DNA from: Coprinopsis marcescibilis
Lineage: Eukaryota; Basidiomycota; Agaricomycetes; Agaricales; Psathyrellaceae
Direction of reading: 5' to 3'
Length of the DNA: 64,000 nucleotides
Assembly: GCA_004369085.1 (NCBI GenBank)
Contig: ML210152.1
Location: forward strand, 346,040 to 410,039
In this document: in pieces, positions 1 through 11,277 of the stretch
How positions within the stretch are numbered: position 1 is the stretch's first letter
Layout: every line of letters starts with the position of its first letter
Position numbers and translations under genes: made by a program
The notes under the pieces: generated by a model
The model's database searches: none
What the model was told of the DNA's origin: nothing
What the model saw: only the letters and a program-made list of their open reading frames with translations

Positions 1-424
1 GGCGAGCAGAGCGCTGGGAGGTCCAAATTCGGTACTGCGTAGGTCCGTGAGTATGATGGGGGCGTAGGAAGAATGTGCACGCACCGAGGAAGCCTTTTGT
101 GTCGCAGTCCAGCTCTGGCTCTGCGACTTCAGCTTTTACGCCACACACCACCGTCGTGTTCCCGATCCGAACCAGTGCAGAGCCGTTTGCTGTTGATATC
201 GAGCCTAGGATCGTCGTGTTGGTGCGTTCGGGGGGAGGAAGGTTAAAAGAAGGAGCCTCACCTACGTTCACTGAGACGTCGCGCCAGGAGGAGAACGAAC
301 GGCCGTCGGGTCTGTATCCTTCCGCGACGAAACGTTCTAGGTAGGCCCGTGGATGCAGTCGCTGGAAGACAGAGGCTTTGAGCCCTTCCTGGTCTTCCTG
401 CGACAGTGTCTGTGGCGAGGTCAT
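1..424 (-). CDS. RRP43: Exosome complex subunit RRP43 (EXOSC8-like), N-terminal part
   Basis: This is a non-catalytic RNase PH-fold subunit of the nuclear and cytoplasmic RNA exosome ring, which processes and degrades RNA. The coding sequence starts at the ATG at 424 and runs off the left edge of the window. I see exon 1 at 424-85, an intron at 84-35 (50 bp, GTGCGT...CAG) and exon 2 from 34. Diagnostic segments are YRPDGRSFSSWRDVSVNVG, the strand SISTANGSALVRIGNTTVVC with GVKAE after it, and VPNLDLPALCS across the splice. These match the RRP43/EXOSC8 N-terminus better than RRP42 or RRP45. About 16 residues between NVG and SISTANGS look like a lineage-specific insertion (PSFNLPPPER). The C-terminal two thirds lie outside the window. 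Confidence 0.88.
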   Translation of the reverse strand, partial: MTSPQTLSQEDQEGLKASVFQRLHPRAYLERFVAEGYRPDGRSFSSWRDVSVNVGEAPSFNLPPPERTNTTILGSISTANGSALVRIGNTTVVCGVKAEVAEPELDCDTKGFLGACTFFLRPHHTHGPTQYRIWTSQRSAR

Positions 425-430
425 TTATAT

Positions 431-459
431 GTGGTGGTGGTGGTGGTGGTGGTGGTGGT
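431..459. repeat. (TGG)n microsatellite
   Basis: An uninterrupted trinucleotide run lies immediately upstream of the RRP43 start codon, between the divergent 5' side of RRP43 and the 3' end of HOM2. It is probably in the RRP43 5' UTR or promoter and likely to vary in length between strains. Confidence 0.9.
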
Positions 460-597
460 AAACGGCAGACGCGCGACCACTTATTTTTCTCAGACTTTTA
501 AAATTACTCTACAATACATTACCGGTTCATAACCTCACACCAGATCTCCAGATAATAGTAATCATACATTGAATTTTTTTCTAGCTGATACGTGCTC

Positions 598-1760
598 CTA
601 GGCCTGCACAACACCCTTCACGACCGCCAGCTCTGCATTGATGATGCTACTAGTGGCAGCCCCAATCGACACATTGTTCGCCAGGACGACAAACTTGATG
701 TCCAAGACGGGGCACTGGCGCACGCGCCCGACCGACACCCCCGCGCCCTCCTGATAATACCGATCCAGCCTCGGCTGCGGCCTATCCGGCTCCTCATGCA
801 CGCTAATCGTATGCACAGGCGCAGACGGACAACCCAAACTCTGCGCATCCGTCGTGAACGCCGCCAACGCCTCGCGGACCTGCTGCGGGCTCGGCGGCGG
901 CCTCTGCGCAAACCGCACGGACACAGTCGCGGTGTGCCCATCGATGACCGGCACGCGGTTGCACGCGGCGGAGACGCGCAGTGGGTGCCTGGCGTGCATG
1001 TCAAAGCTCTTGAGCCCCCGATCGTCATCCACGACCCCGCCGAGGATCTTGAGCGTCTCCCATTCGATTTTCTCCTCCTCGCCGCTGATAAAGGGCACGA
1101 TGTTGTCGAGGATGTCGAGGCTGCTCACGCCGGGGTAGCCTGCGCCGCTGATCGCCTGCATGGTGGTCACCAGCAGCTGCTCGAGGGGTCCGAACGCCTT
1201 TTCGAGTGCGGCGAGCGGGATCACGATCCCGGTGGTGGAGCAGTTGGCGTTGGTGACGATGAAGCCCTTGCTGAGTGGCGGCGAGTGCAGCGCCCGTTGC
1301 TGTGCGATGATCGACAGATGCGATGGGTTCACGAGCGGGACGATCAGCGGGACGTGCGGATCCCGTCTGTAGTTCTTTGCGTTGGAGAACAGCGCGATGT
1401 CTGCGGCTCTAAATGCAGCCTCTGTGCAACGTAATCATCAGAACGAGCAGAGAGATGGCGAAATGAGATCCTACCAATATCACCGGCAACATCTGCGTCC
1501 AATCCGGAGAACACGATAGCGCAATCAGTAAAGTTGTCGGGTTTGCACTCGTGCACGACCATCTGGCGCACGGCCGATGGGATTGGGGTTGCCTGCTTCC
1601 AGTTTGCAGCCTTGGGGTATATTTTTCCAGCAGATCGTGGTGAGGCTCCGAGCTTGTGGATGATGAACCAGGGATGCTTGGACAGGAGGGTAATGAACCG
1701 CTGGCCAACGGTCCCGGTTGCGCCCAAGATGCCGATGTTGATTCTGCGACCTTCTTCCAT
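598..1760 (-). CDS. HOM2: Aspartate-semialdehyde dehydrogenase
   Basis: It catalyses NADPH-dependent reduction of aspartyl phosphate to aspartate semialdehyde, the second step towards threonine, methionine and, in fungi, homoserine-derived amino acids; cytosolic. Exon 1 is 1760-1475, an intron occupies 1474-1422 (53 bp) and exon 2 is 1421-598. The N-terminus has the Rossmann motif INIGILGATGTVGQRFI. The catalytic cysteine lies in FIVTNANCSTTGI, and SGAGYPGVSSLDI and EEEKIEWETLKIL follow as in the fungal/archaeal-type enzyme. The spliced junction reads IEAAFRAADIALFSNAKNYR, as expected. The frame is open upstream of 1760, but family members start a few residues before the Rossmann fold, so I chose the ATG at 1760. 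The 369-residue model is a normal length. Candidate Gcn4-type sites lie upstream. Confidence 0.93.
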
Positions 1761-2319
1761 GGCTGTCCTTGGGATCTTTGCTATAAGTGTCCTGGATGGC
1801 GACGCATGACCATTTGAGCTGGACGGTCTCTTGGACGACATGCGAGCGCAAACTTACCGACGAACAAGTCCAGAGAATGCGTATATGTCTCCCACACGTG
1901 ACTCTTTTAGACTCGCAAATCCTTTAGCAGCGGATTTTGGCGGGCTGGCGAGGGAACTCTGCGAGTGCCGTTATGGATTTCGGTTGGAGATAGGAGAAGA
2001 GCAGAAGGCGAGACCACTTTTTTCATTCCCGAGTCATTGTTTTTCCGTAGTGACTCATTATGTGATCATGAGTAGTGACCTGTGGCGGGAGATCAGTCAT
2101 TCGATACAATTGTCTAGTGCTATTAAAGCCAGTTCACCTAAGAGGCTCAGAAAGACTACGCCACAGAACAATCCTGGCGGCAAAAATTCTGGGTCAGCCG
2201 TCGACGGACGAGGACGACGGGAACTGGAGAACGTCTGACGCTGTCGACAAGGAACGAACATCACGTGTGGGCAACGCCCATCATGCCAGCCCGATGAATT
2301 TGTTCTTTCACCAACGGCC
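1761..2319. promoter_or_regulatory. Divergent HOM2/EMC6 promoter with Gcn4-like sites
   Basis: This is the 0.56-kb head-to-head intergenic region between HOM2 (-) and EMC6 (+). It holds a perfect TGACTCA at 2051-2057, TGACTC on the minus strand at 2031-2036 (GAGTCA on plus), and TGACTC at 1899-1904 overlapping a CACGTG palindrome at 1895-1900. TGACTCA is the binding site of Gcn4/CPC1-type bZIP activators of general amino-acid control, which fits HOM2. The assignment of function is inference. No coding sequence is evident here. Confidence 0.55.
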
Positions 2320-2756
2320 ATGTCGACGACGGAGGAAGCCTCTGCGCAGCTCATATACCCCCCGAATGTCCTCGCCAACCAGTCCCTGACGAACATCAAG
2401 TTCCTGTCTGCCTGCTTTGCGGGCGCAGCTGCTGGCATCCTGGGCCTTCAGAACTGGCTCGGCTTCACCCTCTTCCTAGCCTCCACACTGCTCACGTCCT
2501 TTGCGGTGTACGCGATAAACTGTCGTGGAAAGCCCGCGAAATACTTTGCCGGGGGCCTCACGGAACTGGTCAACCCCGGCCAAGATACCGCGTTCACCTT
2601 TGTCTTGGTCTGGACGCTCTTCTACGGTTCGTTCATTTCCCCAACTGGCAGCACAGACACGCATATTGACGAAAACTGCACAGGAATCGTACATGGTAGG
2701 CCCTCATCCGTTGATAGATTCAGGTTGCTGACCGCCTGCACGCAGTGTATGATTAA
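2320..2756 (+). CDS. EMC6: ER membrane protein complex subunit 6
   Basis: EMC6 is a small polytopic subunit of the EMC insertase in the ER membrane. Exon 1 is 2320-2626, exon 2 only 12 nt (2684-2695) and exon 3 is 2746-2756 (11 nt with stop). Introns are 2627-2683 (GTTCGT donor) and 2696-2745. The protein is 109 aa: an N-terminal tail, then hydrophobic helices around FLSACFAGAAAGILGL and LFLASTLLTSFAVYAI, then KYFAGGLTELVNPGQDTAFT and FVLVWTLFYG. Splicing adds GIVHVYD, reproducing the conserved EMC6 C-terminus (human YGMVHVY). Without the microexon the frame would be wrong. It shares its upstream region with HOM2. Confidence 0.9.
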
Positions 2757-3359
2757 CAACACCCGTGAGTTTCGAAATTCCTCCCGTGCCGCTCAAACGA
2801 TTGGCTGAACGCAATGATCAGCCAGTCCCCCTAGTCAGATCCGGGTTCAATGTCGGGGTCAGAACCAAAGTCCCAATATTTTCATCCCAAACGTATTTCA
2901 ATAAGAGAAAAGAAAAAGAAATAAAAAAAGACTCGCAGCCCCCACACCTTTTTTATTGCACACACCATCGTCACACCTTGCAATCTGGCAATGGAGCCGA
3001 TCTAAGGTTTAAGCATCCCAAAATGGGTTCAGCACGCCGTAACAAGCTGTATCCTCTGCATCGAGTAAGGACCCAGAGGACTGGGAAACAAAAAAGGGTG
3101 GTTGTCGAACAAGATTTGATCTCCCTCAACCACACCCAACAATCCCAGATCACCGGAATCACCGCCACAAGCTAAATGCTTGCCACGTGGAATATGTCAC
3201 CCACGTGGACAATGGCCCGCGGAGGCTGTACAATCCCTTACTCGTTCCGGGCCCCTAGCAGCTGAGAGGCCAGAAAAGGTTCAAGGGGGGGGGCTTGGGA
3301 GATGGGTTAAATCAGTTGCACCGACAGATTTCCTTACCACCCCCAACACCCAACATCCC
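2757..3359. other. Intergenic, EMC6 3' side to DUF6593-like promoter
   Basis: About 600 bp between two plus-strand genes. Short open frames here have no recognisable product. An A-rich stretch near 2900-2930 and a poly-G run near 3288 are the only notable composition features. Confidence 0.6.
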
Positions 3360-4187
3360 ATGGCTCAGAACAACTCTTACATCCTGCGACAGTTTGGCGA
3401 CGACCCCATGAAGCACTCGTACCAAGACCCCGAAGGAAACACCGCATTCACAATGTACGTCCCGCCCAAATTTGCTGTTATGCTACCGGAATGCTCACCT
3501 TTTTGGCCGTGTGTCGTTGCAGCGGAATGGTACGTCTGGATCTACCGTCTGTTCTTGCACCCCCGGTAGGGTTGGTAACGAGCGAGAACCTCCCGCTGCA
3601 GGTCGTGCGGGATCCCAACATCATCCTGCGTCTCAGCCGCGAGCTCTCGTGGTCGCAGCAGCACCCGTCCGTCATGGGCCCGGACAACTCGTACTTTTAT
3701 CTCGGCGCCGAGAACGCACCAGGGTACATCGTCTACGGGAACGGCACCCTCCACATACCCATGCCCTTTTTTCTGCGGCCTGGAAAAAAGGAGAACACCA
3801 CGTCCGTACCCTTCCTCCTCCTTGCGCCACGCTCCCATCACTCTTGCTCACCCCCCTCCTCCTCCTTTTCATCTTTGCAGCTCTCGCTATTTCCGCATGC
3901 AGAACGGGAGGGACTACAAATGGAAAGTGTACAGTGCCCATCGAATGGAGGTAAGCTCAGGATGCGTCCCCAGCACCCCCCCACCACGACCGATTCTTAT
4001 CCTAATCCTCATCACACAACCCTTGCAGTGCATGGACGGTCGGACGACGATCGCCACTTGGGAGGTTACGGAACCGTCGCAGGAGCACTTTGCTCGCCTC
4101 ACGCTCCAACCAGCCAGTCTCCCATTCATAACCGAAATCCTTACCTCGCTCACCCTCAACCGCATATCCCAGGCTCACGGGTGGTAG
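3360..4187 (+). CDS. DUF6593-like basidiomycete protein
   Basis: The four-exon model is 3360-3454, 3523-3801, 3881-3950 and 4029-4187, with introns 3455-3522, 3802-3880 and 3951-4028; it codes 200 aa. The start reads MAQNNSYILRQFGDDPMKHS with YQDPEGNTAFT after it. The centre has YFYLGAENAPGYIVYGNGTL, and the C-terminal half has YFRMQNGRDYKWKVYSAHRM and RTTIATWEV, then a strand-rich end. The motif F-x-x-x-x-G-x-x-Y-K-W-K followed by A-T-W-E and a hydrophobic end is what I know from the DUF6593 family, abundant in Agaricomycetes and without an assigned function. A 72-bp segment in exon 2 (3530-3601) begins GTACGT, ends CAG and is divisible by three, so it could be an extra intron. No signal peptide is seen. 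Confidence 0.65.
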
Positions 4188-4643
4188 CACGTACCCGCGC
4201 CACCAGATGGCAAAAAAAAAAAAAACACCCCATGATCGCACCCGCTCCACTGCTCGGCCTATAGTTATCGCTAACCTCTATCGAATGCTTTCATTTCCCT
4301 CTTCGCTATTCAAATATCCAAGCCCCAGAACAACGCCACCATGTAACACTTATTCGATACCTCCCCGCCAAGACAATCTTTTGGAACCCCAACCCACCGG
4401 CTTTTTTTTTCTCCTTTCCGCAGCTACGCCTTCCTTTCGTCACACTCACGCAACCCATGACTGATCATGCTCCACCAACTCGAAACTCTAATTCGATAGA
4501 CTTCTGGAATGACAACGACATAAATCAACTCCGCGGCCATAAAGGCGACTTCTGTACATATACAAGATACAAGTTCTACATACATTAAAACGTTTTTTTT
4601 TTCGCTGCTTCTCTCCGCAGAATGCCCATTCTATCGTCGTCCT
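4188..4643. other. Convergent intergenic region
   Basis: This is the 3' flank between the DUF6593-like gene (+) and EMW1 (-). It contains several A or T homopolymers (for example near 4210 and 4592) and pyrimidine-rich stretches, consistent with 3' UTRs. No gene is seen. Confidence 0.6.
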
Positions 4644-7450
4644 TCATTCTTCTTGTCGCAAATCATCCTGCAAATCCTTCAGCTTGCTCCATTCGGGCTC
4701 GTCTTCGAAATCTTTCGTCCTAGCCGCAAAGGTACGGACGATACTCCGAGCCTGCAACCTCCATTTATAGTCAGGCACCTTCTGCCCAAAGTTCCTCAAA
4801 ATATCCGCAATCTCTTCCACCTCTGACACAGCCTCCCGCCATCTCACAATGTCCGACTCGCCTTTTTCCATCGTGCCCGCTGTGCTACACCGATAGCCGT
4901 CCAAATACGCTTTCAGCGCTTGCTCCCATTTGCCCTGCCACTTCCACAACCTCCCATAAGCGCGGAACACGCGCGGCGATGAAATTCGCGGGAGGATCGT
5001 GTGTTCCAGCAGATTCCTAACCGTCCGATAAAGTCCATGCCCCTCGTTCGGGCTTACGCTCTGCTGGGTTCCACCTTCCCCGTCGGCATTGCTGTTGTCG
5101 GGCACAGTGTACGGCGCTCGTGTAACAGCATCCACAAGACGATCAAGGACGTCTTCATCCACCGATTTCGCACCATCCTGCGCCGCGGTCTCCTCAACCA
5201 CCCGACCCAACGCCCTCGCAGCCTCATGCAGCTCGCCCACATCCATCGCCACGATCATAAAGTTGTACCACATCCGCCAGTTCTCGTAACTATGTCTGAG
5301 CCCGTGCTTCAGAGCCTGGAATGCCAGCATCTTGTTTGGGATCTGACCAGAGTTCGACCTCCGATCTCCATTGACGTCCGAGTCATCAACATCACCCTGT
5401 TGAACCGATATCCCGGTTATAAGTAACTATCAGCTAATGCTCGGTGCTTCTAGCAGGAAACAGAACAAGAACGTACGTTGCTTTGCTCATCCGAGTCATC
5501 TTTCTTTGCCGCCTGGCTCAGTCGGAGGTACATGCTCGCGAGATTGCTCCAGCTTTCCCCATCCTCCTCGTCAATAGTCACGCATCGCGCAAACGCGTCC
5601 TTTGCTGAAGCCCAATCCTCCACCCGCATACAGGCACACCCCAACAGGAACCAGGTACGATGCATAAGTGGATTAATGCTCGCGGCGCGTTTCAGGTAGG
5701 TTATCGCATCGGCATAATTGCCACGGGCAAAGTAGTAACCTCCGAGTGACCGCATTGCCCTCCCAGATGACTCTTTCGAGATAGTCCAGGCATGCTGATA
5801 GTGTTCGGGAGCTTTCTCAGGTTCCAGGTCTCCCAGAAGGCACCAAATCTTCGCCTCCCGTGCCGCATCTTGAATCGTCCTCCGCTTCTCCGTTGTCGGT
5901 TTGGCGCGAGACAGCACCGCGTCCGCCTCCTCCTTCTTCCCCTCCAAAAGATCGCGTAGGATGGCGGTACCCTTCTCCGGCCTCTCCAATACTGCCCAAC
6001 ATTTGACCGCATCTTCCCACATCTCCAGCCGCTCGAATATCTCCAACGCCGACTTAACCACTCCCAGACTCATATACCGCAGTGCCAACTCCTTCTCCAT
6101 CTCCCATTTGCTCGGTATGGGTATAGAGTGGAAGTAGATCAGTCGTTCTGGGAGAGTCGAATCGGATGTAGGCATTTGGTCAATTAGAGCTTGAAGCTGG
6201 AACGTCGATCGCTCCACAGTACGGGTTCGAGTAGATTCGAGTCGGGAACGTAATAAAAGGGCCATGGTATGAATTGACCAGTTTCGGGGGTGGGAGATGA
6301 CGCGCGCGACGTACGGTACCATTTGTTCGTTAGTGAGACCGTGAGTTGGTGAAGTGTTGCGAACATTAAGGCAGAGGGATAGGAGAATAGATTGATCTAG
6401 AGGGTGTAGGGCTGGCTGGGACGAAGGGTCGATGTGATTAAGCCGCGATGCGCCGTCGGTTGGGCGAGAAGACGTGAACTGCGTTTGTTCGAGCAGCGTA
6501 TCATCGTTGAGTGCGAGAGTTTCCGGCATTCTGCCCGGCGGCGTAGCGTCATTGCCGTTTTGGGTGTCAGATGCCCTTGTTTCGCTTTTGGAAATAGCTT
6601 GAGCCTGAGAACCATCTTCCTCCAGATGGCTTTCGGCTAGAAGTACGAGCTGACTGAGTTCGTTTACTTGGAACTTGGTCCGCTTCCCAAGGGCTCCTGT
6701 CAGCTCGTACTCCATCCCGGTGGCTCTCGCTGCGGCGACAAAGTACTCTGCCGCTTGTTTGTCTTGGTCAAAGGTGTAGTGGAGAAGGCCCCGTTCCAAT
6801 GCCAATCGGCCTGATAGCGAACGGTCGTTGGCGATGAAGGAAGCCAGCGATTCTAGCTCCTCGCTTAGATGGATATCGTGTGCGACGGGTTCATCCAGAG
6901 TCCTTTGATGCAGTGTTGTTACCCGTAGTCGCCACCAGGAGATGGTCTTGAGGTGTGTGAAAGGGACGGCCAAGATGAGATGGGCGAACCGCAGAAAAGC
7001 AGGGACATCAGCGAGATGATACGCTGGTTCCCCACCAAAGGCCAGTTCCTGAATAGCCTTTTCGTTTACAAGGTCTTCGGTGATGGAATCTGGCGTGGAA
7101 ATTGTCAAAAGATCCAGGGGTCCCACATCTAATTTTGGGCCAGTCCAGTTGGATTGGACATAGGCGTGGAGACAAGCAACGGCGAGAGATAGTCGTATAA
7201 TCTCATTTCCAACCGGATCATTATCCAGGGATCCAGAAAAGTCGAATATCTCCGCCAGAGATTGGCTGAAATCGTTGGTCGGCGGATGGAACAATTTGCG
7301 TGCGAAGCTGCTGGTTAAAACAGCCCGAAACTCGCCATCAACGACTTGTTTGGCGATTTTGCTGGCCTCGCTGGGCGATTCTTGGGCTCCAAGGTACCAT
7401 TTCCCTTCGACCAAAGACTTTTCGAGCAGGAACGAGCTGGAGATGGTCAT
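4644..7450 (-). CDS. EMW1: TPR protein EMW1/TTC27
   Basis: This is the orthologue of yeast Emw1 and human TTC27, a conserved essential TPR protein linked to cell-wall integrity in yeast; its biochemical role is poorly defined. Exon 1 is 7450-5477, an intron lies at 5476-5397 (80 bp, GTACGT...CAG) and exon 2 is 5396-4644. The 908-aa product is close to TTC27 size. Recognisable parts are the N-terminal helical region, GALGKRTKFQVNELSQLVLL, KWEMEKELALRYMSLGVVKS and the TPR block AMRSLGGYYFARGNYADAIT, LKRAASINPLMHRTWFLLGC and AKDAFARCVTIDEEDGESWS. Exon 2 carries the conserved HGLRHSYENWRMWYNFMIVA. The long Ser/Thr/Asp-rich linker near residues 280-330 is variable in the family. Confidence 0.88.
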
Positions 7451-9541
7451 AATTCGTGGCGATTATGTTGCGTAAAGATTGACTAATTCCCTACCGCAGA
7501 GGTTCCCACGCTCATCGATCATCGATCGTTTCCAAATCGAGCCTTTCTCCTGGGCGCTTGATTTGCGTAACGCTCACTGGCAGGTTGGACACAATAGGGA
7601 AATCTAAGGAACCAGGAACTATATTAAAAGCTGAGTTTGAGTGGGTGTGAGCCAGGTACAGGTATACCGTGTTAAATCCACCAACGAGCCCTGCGTACTT
7701 ATTTAGTGACTTTCTGGAATTTCCCTTACCGTAAACGCTGACTCGGGGTGTTGTACATGTGAAGGTTTCCATTGCGGCCTCGAGGCTCTGGCTTAACACC
7801 CGCTCAAATGTAAGCGGCGAACTTTTTTTTGCCACATGGCAGTTCGGTATAGATGTGTCATTCAGGGCTACTTCTTGACGTGGATTGGCAGCTGTGGTTC
7901 CACGAACTCCGGTGGGAGTAGGTCGTAATCCGGGCTGATTACAAGTCATCACATCCCGCCTACCGTGAGGTTCCGCCAAGGAGGCTGGTAACTGCTGGTC
8001 ACCGGATGAGGGAGATTGGTAGAGAGCATGTGAGACCGGGTTATCCTGAAGTCAAGGCTCGCATTGCAATACCGTGTCATTGAGTATGTATCAATGCGGT
8101 CGGAGTCCTTGACAACGAAGGGAAAACCAACCCAATATATTGGGCCGTTTGCGATAATTTGCGACTTATCAATCACACTAATACACGAGACGTGACCCCA
8201 CATAACTGACCGTATGCATGCACAATTGAGTCGGGAGAAGCGCCGGACCGAATATGTCGATGTGTAGCAATGGACCGCAAATCTCCCAGTGGCAATCACG
8301 AGAAATATGCACAGATTAGGCCGTGAAGCTGAGACCGGTGAGGGCGGATGAGAACATATCTTCAAATGTCCTAAGATGGGCGTTTGCATGATGGTAGAGG
8401 CTGGGCATAGGCAGCGTCATAGCGACAAGCGATGGACCAATGTGTAGGATCTGAGTACACAAGTGTTTAGTTACGTTGGTGGTCAATGGGGGGTGTTTCA
8501 ACGACAATTCGAGGGGCTAAGGCTCCGAGAGCGAATGACCGTGACCCTTTCCCTCTAAACTTGGCAAGTGAGAGCCAGTGAATGGTCGCACCCAACCGCT
8601 GGAACGGCTCAAATCCACCGCCTGAGAGAATGAAACATGTGGTCGATTTATTACGTTCCTTTAAATCTAATCTATTGTCATCTGCAATGAACGTGGAAGG
8701 CTTTCCGCCAGAACTATGTCCCAAGTACGGTGGTCAGTGGCGCTAAGATATCTGAGTTTCGGCGTCCTGGGATAAGTTTTAAACGAAGTAAGAAAGGTCA
8801 ATACCAATGAACTTTGGTTGATAGAACCCATATCTTGAAACTCGGAAATTCATTCTGCGCCACTTTATCTGAGACCCGCTTTATTTCTTCATTTAACATC
8901 GGGTTAATTGTACAGAAGAGCTAGTGACACAATCCCTCAAATTGGAGAAGAGAAGCCTAGAGAAGCTTGCGGAATCAGGTGGCCTAGAGCTGTGAAGCTA
9001 CTATTCGATGGAAGCCTTCTTTCAGACATTTGGCTTTGTATCTCAATCTTTCCGGGGGTATGTTCTGTCATGGGACGTCTCGTGAGCCGCATTCTGGCCA
9101 ATTCTTGGAGCAGAAACTGAGCCAAGAGCTCGTTTCTCATATAATCTACCTTTGATCGTCTTCTATCGAGTGCAGAACCAGCTGGTAGGTTTCACCAGGG
9201 GTCACCAGGTCAGTCGATGATATTTTGCTAACATATTTCGGCGCTAAATGTGCGGAACTGGAATCGATTGAGTTCGAGCCTCTGTCGATATATGGAATTA
9301 TATCTCTGCATCCTTTTTCTAAACCTCATTTCCAATGTTGCAACTATATCCAAGGGATTTTCTTCGAAATCTTGAAGGGGGCATTGGCCTCGGCTATTTC
9401 GGGCTGCTAAAAATGGATCACTGTCGGGCCGCATCTGAGCCGACAGAGCAGTTGGCGGATTCAGCATCCGTCGACGGACGCGGTCATCTGAGTCGTTCTT
9501 ACCGTTCTGCACACAACTGCGCTAGCAGAATCTTCACAAAC
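7451..9541. other. Gene-poor intergenic region
   Basis: Two kilobases without a supportable gene. The longest open frame (155 codons, minus strand, 7979-7512) has no recognisable domain, no consistent splice model and biased composition. No tRNA, terminal repeats or transposase fragments were recognised. The part next to 9541 must include the promoter of the following plus-strand gene. Confidence 0.5.
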
Positions 9542-10730
9542 ATGTCTTCGAACTCGAGTGGACGCAAGAATACGCTATATGACCTCAGCGGCCTGAGACT
9601 ACCAGAAGGTACTGAGACAAGAAGAGTTCAAATAGCTGAACCATCTGGACGAAGGGCAAGACCTACGACTCGACCACAAAGAACAAAGGACTTGGCCGGT
9701 AACTGGATAGCTCCTAACGCAGCAGGGCCTTCTCATATCCCCATATTTCGACCCACACGAGGTCCCGGGAGACAAGATGATGATGCTGGCCAAGGCGACG
9801 ACGATCTTGGAGAAGGAGAGCAACACGCCTCGGAACATACTGCGGACGTTACTAGCTCAAATGAGCCTGGTGCACAGAAACGAAAGGCCGAATCAGACGA
9901 CAAATCATCGAAGAAACGGAAATTCACTCAGGAATTGGACTACTTGGTTCGACAAGCCCAGACTGCGACCGGTGATGACTCCCGGACCCTCCCTTCTGCG
10001 GTAAGAGTTTATAGTAAGCTTTCGTGATTATGCATTCGCTCTGACGTATGCTGGATTGTGTCTAGGAACTGTTGAAAGTCATTCATCACCGCGCTGCTTC
10101 TTTCTACGATGAGCAGGGGATGCTTTTGAACTGTAGTCAACAATATCGTCGAGATAAAAAGGCGAGAAAGCTAGCACGAACAGGAGGGACTAACAAGGGT
10201 AAGGCCAAAGCCACACCTCGAACAAAGAATGGAGCGACCGAATCCGTGGGGTCGGACTCCGATCTTTCGCTATCAGAAGACAATGATTCCGAAAACGATA
10301 ATGTCGAAAACTCAGACGGGAAACGTAAACAATCAGGAAGAAATCGCGATATGTATAGGGTTCTGGACGGGAGTGCTCTGATGGCTTTAGGTGCGCGACA
10401 GGATATTATTGTCGAAAAGATATTTACACGGTCCCAGGTGTTATTATCCAGCAATTTGTTCGGTATCACGCCGAGGAGAGACCACCACCTGATGGATGGG
10501 AAGAAATTGCGGGACCGGATCCAGAGTCTGACAATAATCCTGACCCTGGGGGTTCGGTATCTCCAAGTCAGGACAGTGAGGAAGATCACAGAGTCGAAGA
10601 AAAAAACGAAGAGGAGGACGGGGACGATGAGGACGACCAGGAAGCTGAAGAGGAGGACGACCAGGAAGCTGAAGAGGAGGACGACCAAGAAGCCGAAGAG
10701 GAGTCAAGTGATGAAGATAATCGGCCTTGA
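9542..10730 (+). CDS. Conserved-looking acidic nuclear-type protein, unknown function
   Basis: I do not recognise the family. The three-exon model is 9542-10000, 10066-10390 and 10438-10730 (introns 65 and 47 bp), giving 358 aa with all phases consistent. The N-terminal part is polar and arginine-rich, with lysine clusters such as KRKAESDDKSSKKRKFTQ that look like nuclear localisation signals. The middle reads LLKVIHHRAASFYDEQGMLL and then a Ser/Asp-rich acidic stretch. Exon 2 to 3 joins as MYRVLDGSALMALGVIIQQF followed by VRYHAEERPPPDGWEE, the best candidate for a folded core. The C-terminus is strongly acidic with three 8-residue repeats. The basic-then-acidic layout suggests a chromatin or nucleolar protein, but that is inference only. 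Confidence 0.6.
10629..10700 (+). repeat. 24-bp tandem repeat coding EDDQEAEE
   Basis: Three consecutive 24-bp units in the last exon of the acidic protein gene, the third with two synonymous changes. They code an acidic octapeptide array just before the stop codon. Confidence 0.85.
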
Positions 10731-11277
10731 ACCCCATCTCATTCCAACACAACGGCGGAAGCAACGAGGTCTTCGGAATAACACAAGGCGCCAAAGCGAT
10801 GCCCCCCTTTCACATCCCTTGGTTCTTTAATTGGGCGTCAGCTTCTGATGAACCTAATCTTTGTGACAAACTGGAATATTTATGGTTTACCCTGTCATAC
10901 ACCTTTGGCCTGAACTTGGGATCTTTCTCCACTGGTGTTTCACGGCCGTTTTGCGAAACTCCACAACAGGGCATACTGCGGCTCGCAGAAAGAAATCTGA
11001 CATGGCGAATGGATAGGGTAACCCTGGTTTGTGAAGACGATTCTCACTGTACCCTGCACGGCATCTTTCCAAAGCCACGATCCTCTCGGAATGCTGACAC
11101 CTCTACTGCACCCAACTTGCATGATGCACTGCAGTATCTGTGATGCTGTGAGTAGTGTCGAACCTCGCGTTCGACCAGTTCCTGTATACCTTGATGTCAT
11201 AGCCAAATCACAAGTAGGAAATGAAAGCAGTACTTGGCATTAGAATTAAATAGGTTACTTGTCCATGGACTATGGCG
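10731..11277. other. Convergent intergenic region
   Basis: About 550 bp between the ends of the acidic protein gene (+) and the uL13m gene (-). A 138-codon open frame on the plus strand (10727-11143) has no family resemblance and overlaps the preceding stop codon, so I do not call it a gene. Confidence 0.5.

Noticed and set aside
592..1434. 280-codon plus-strand open frame over HOM2
   Set aside because: It is a shadow of the HOM2 exon on the opposite strand; arginine/histidine-rich composition with no family resemblance.
3530..3601. 72-bp segment in the DUF6593-like gene with GTACGT...CAG ends
   Set aside because: It could be an intron but is open and divisible by three; I kept it coding and note the alternative in the gene entry.
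7512..7979. 155-codon minus frame downstream of the EMW1 start
   Set aside because: No recognisable product and no supporting signals.
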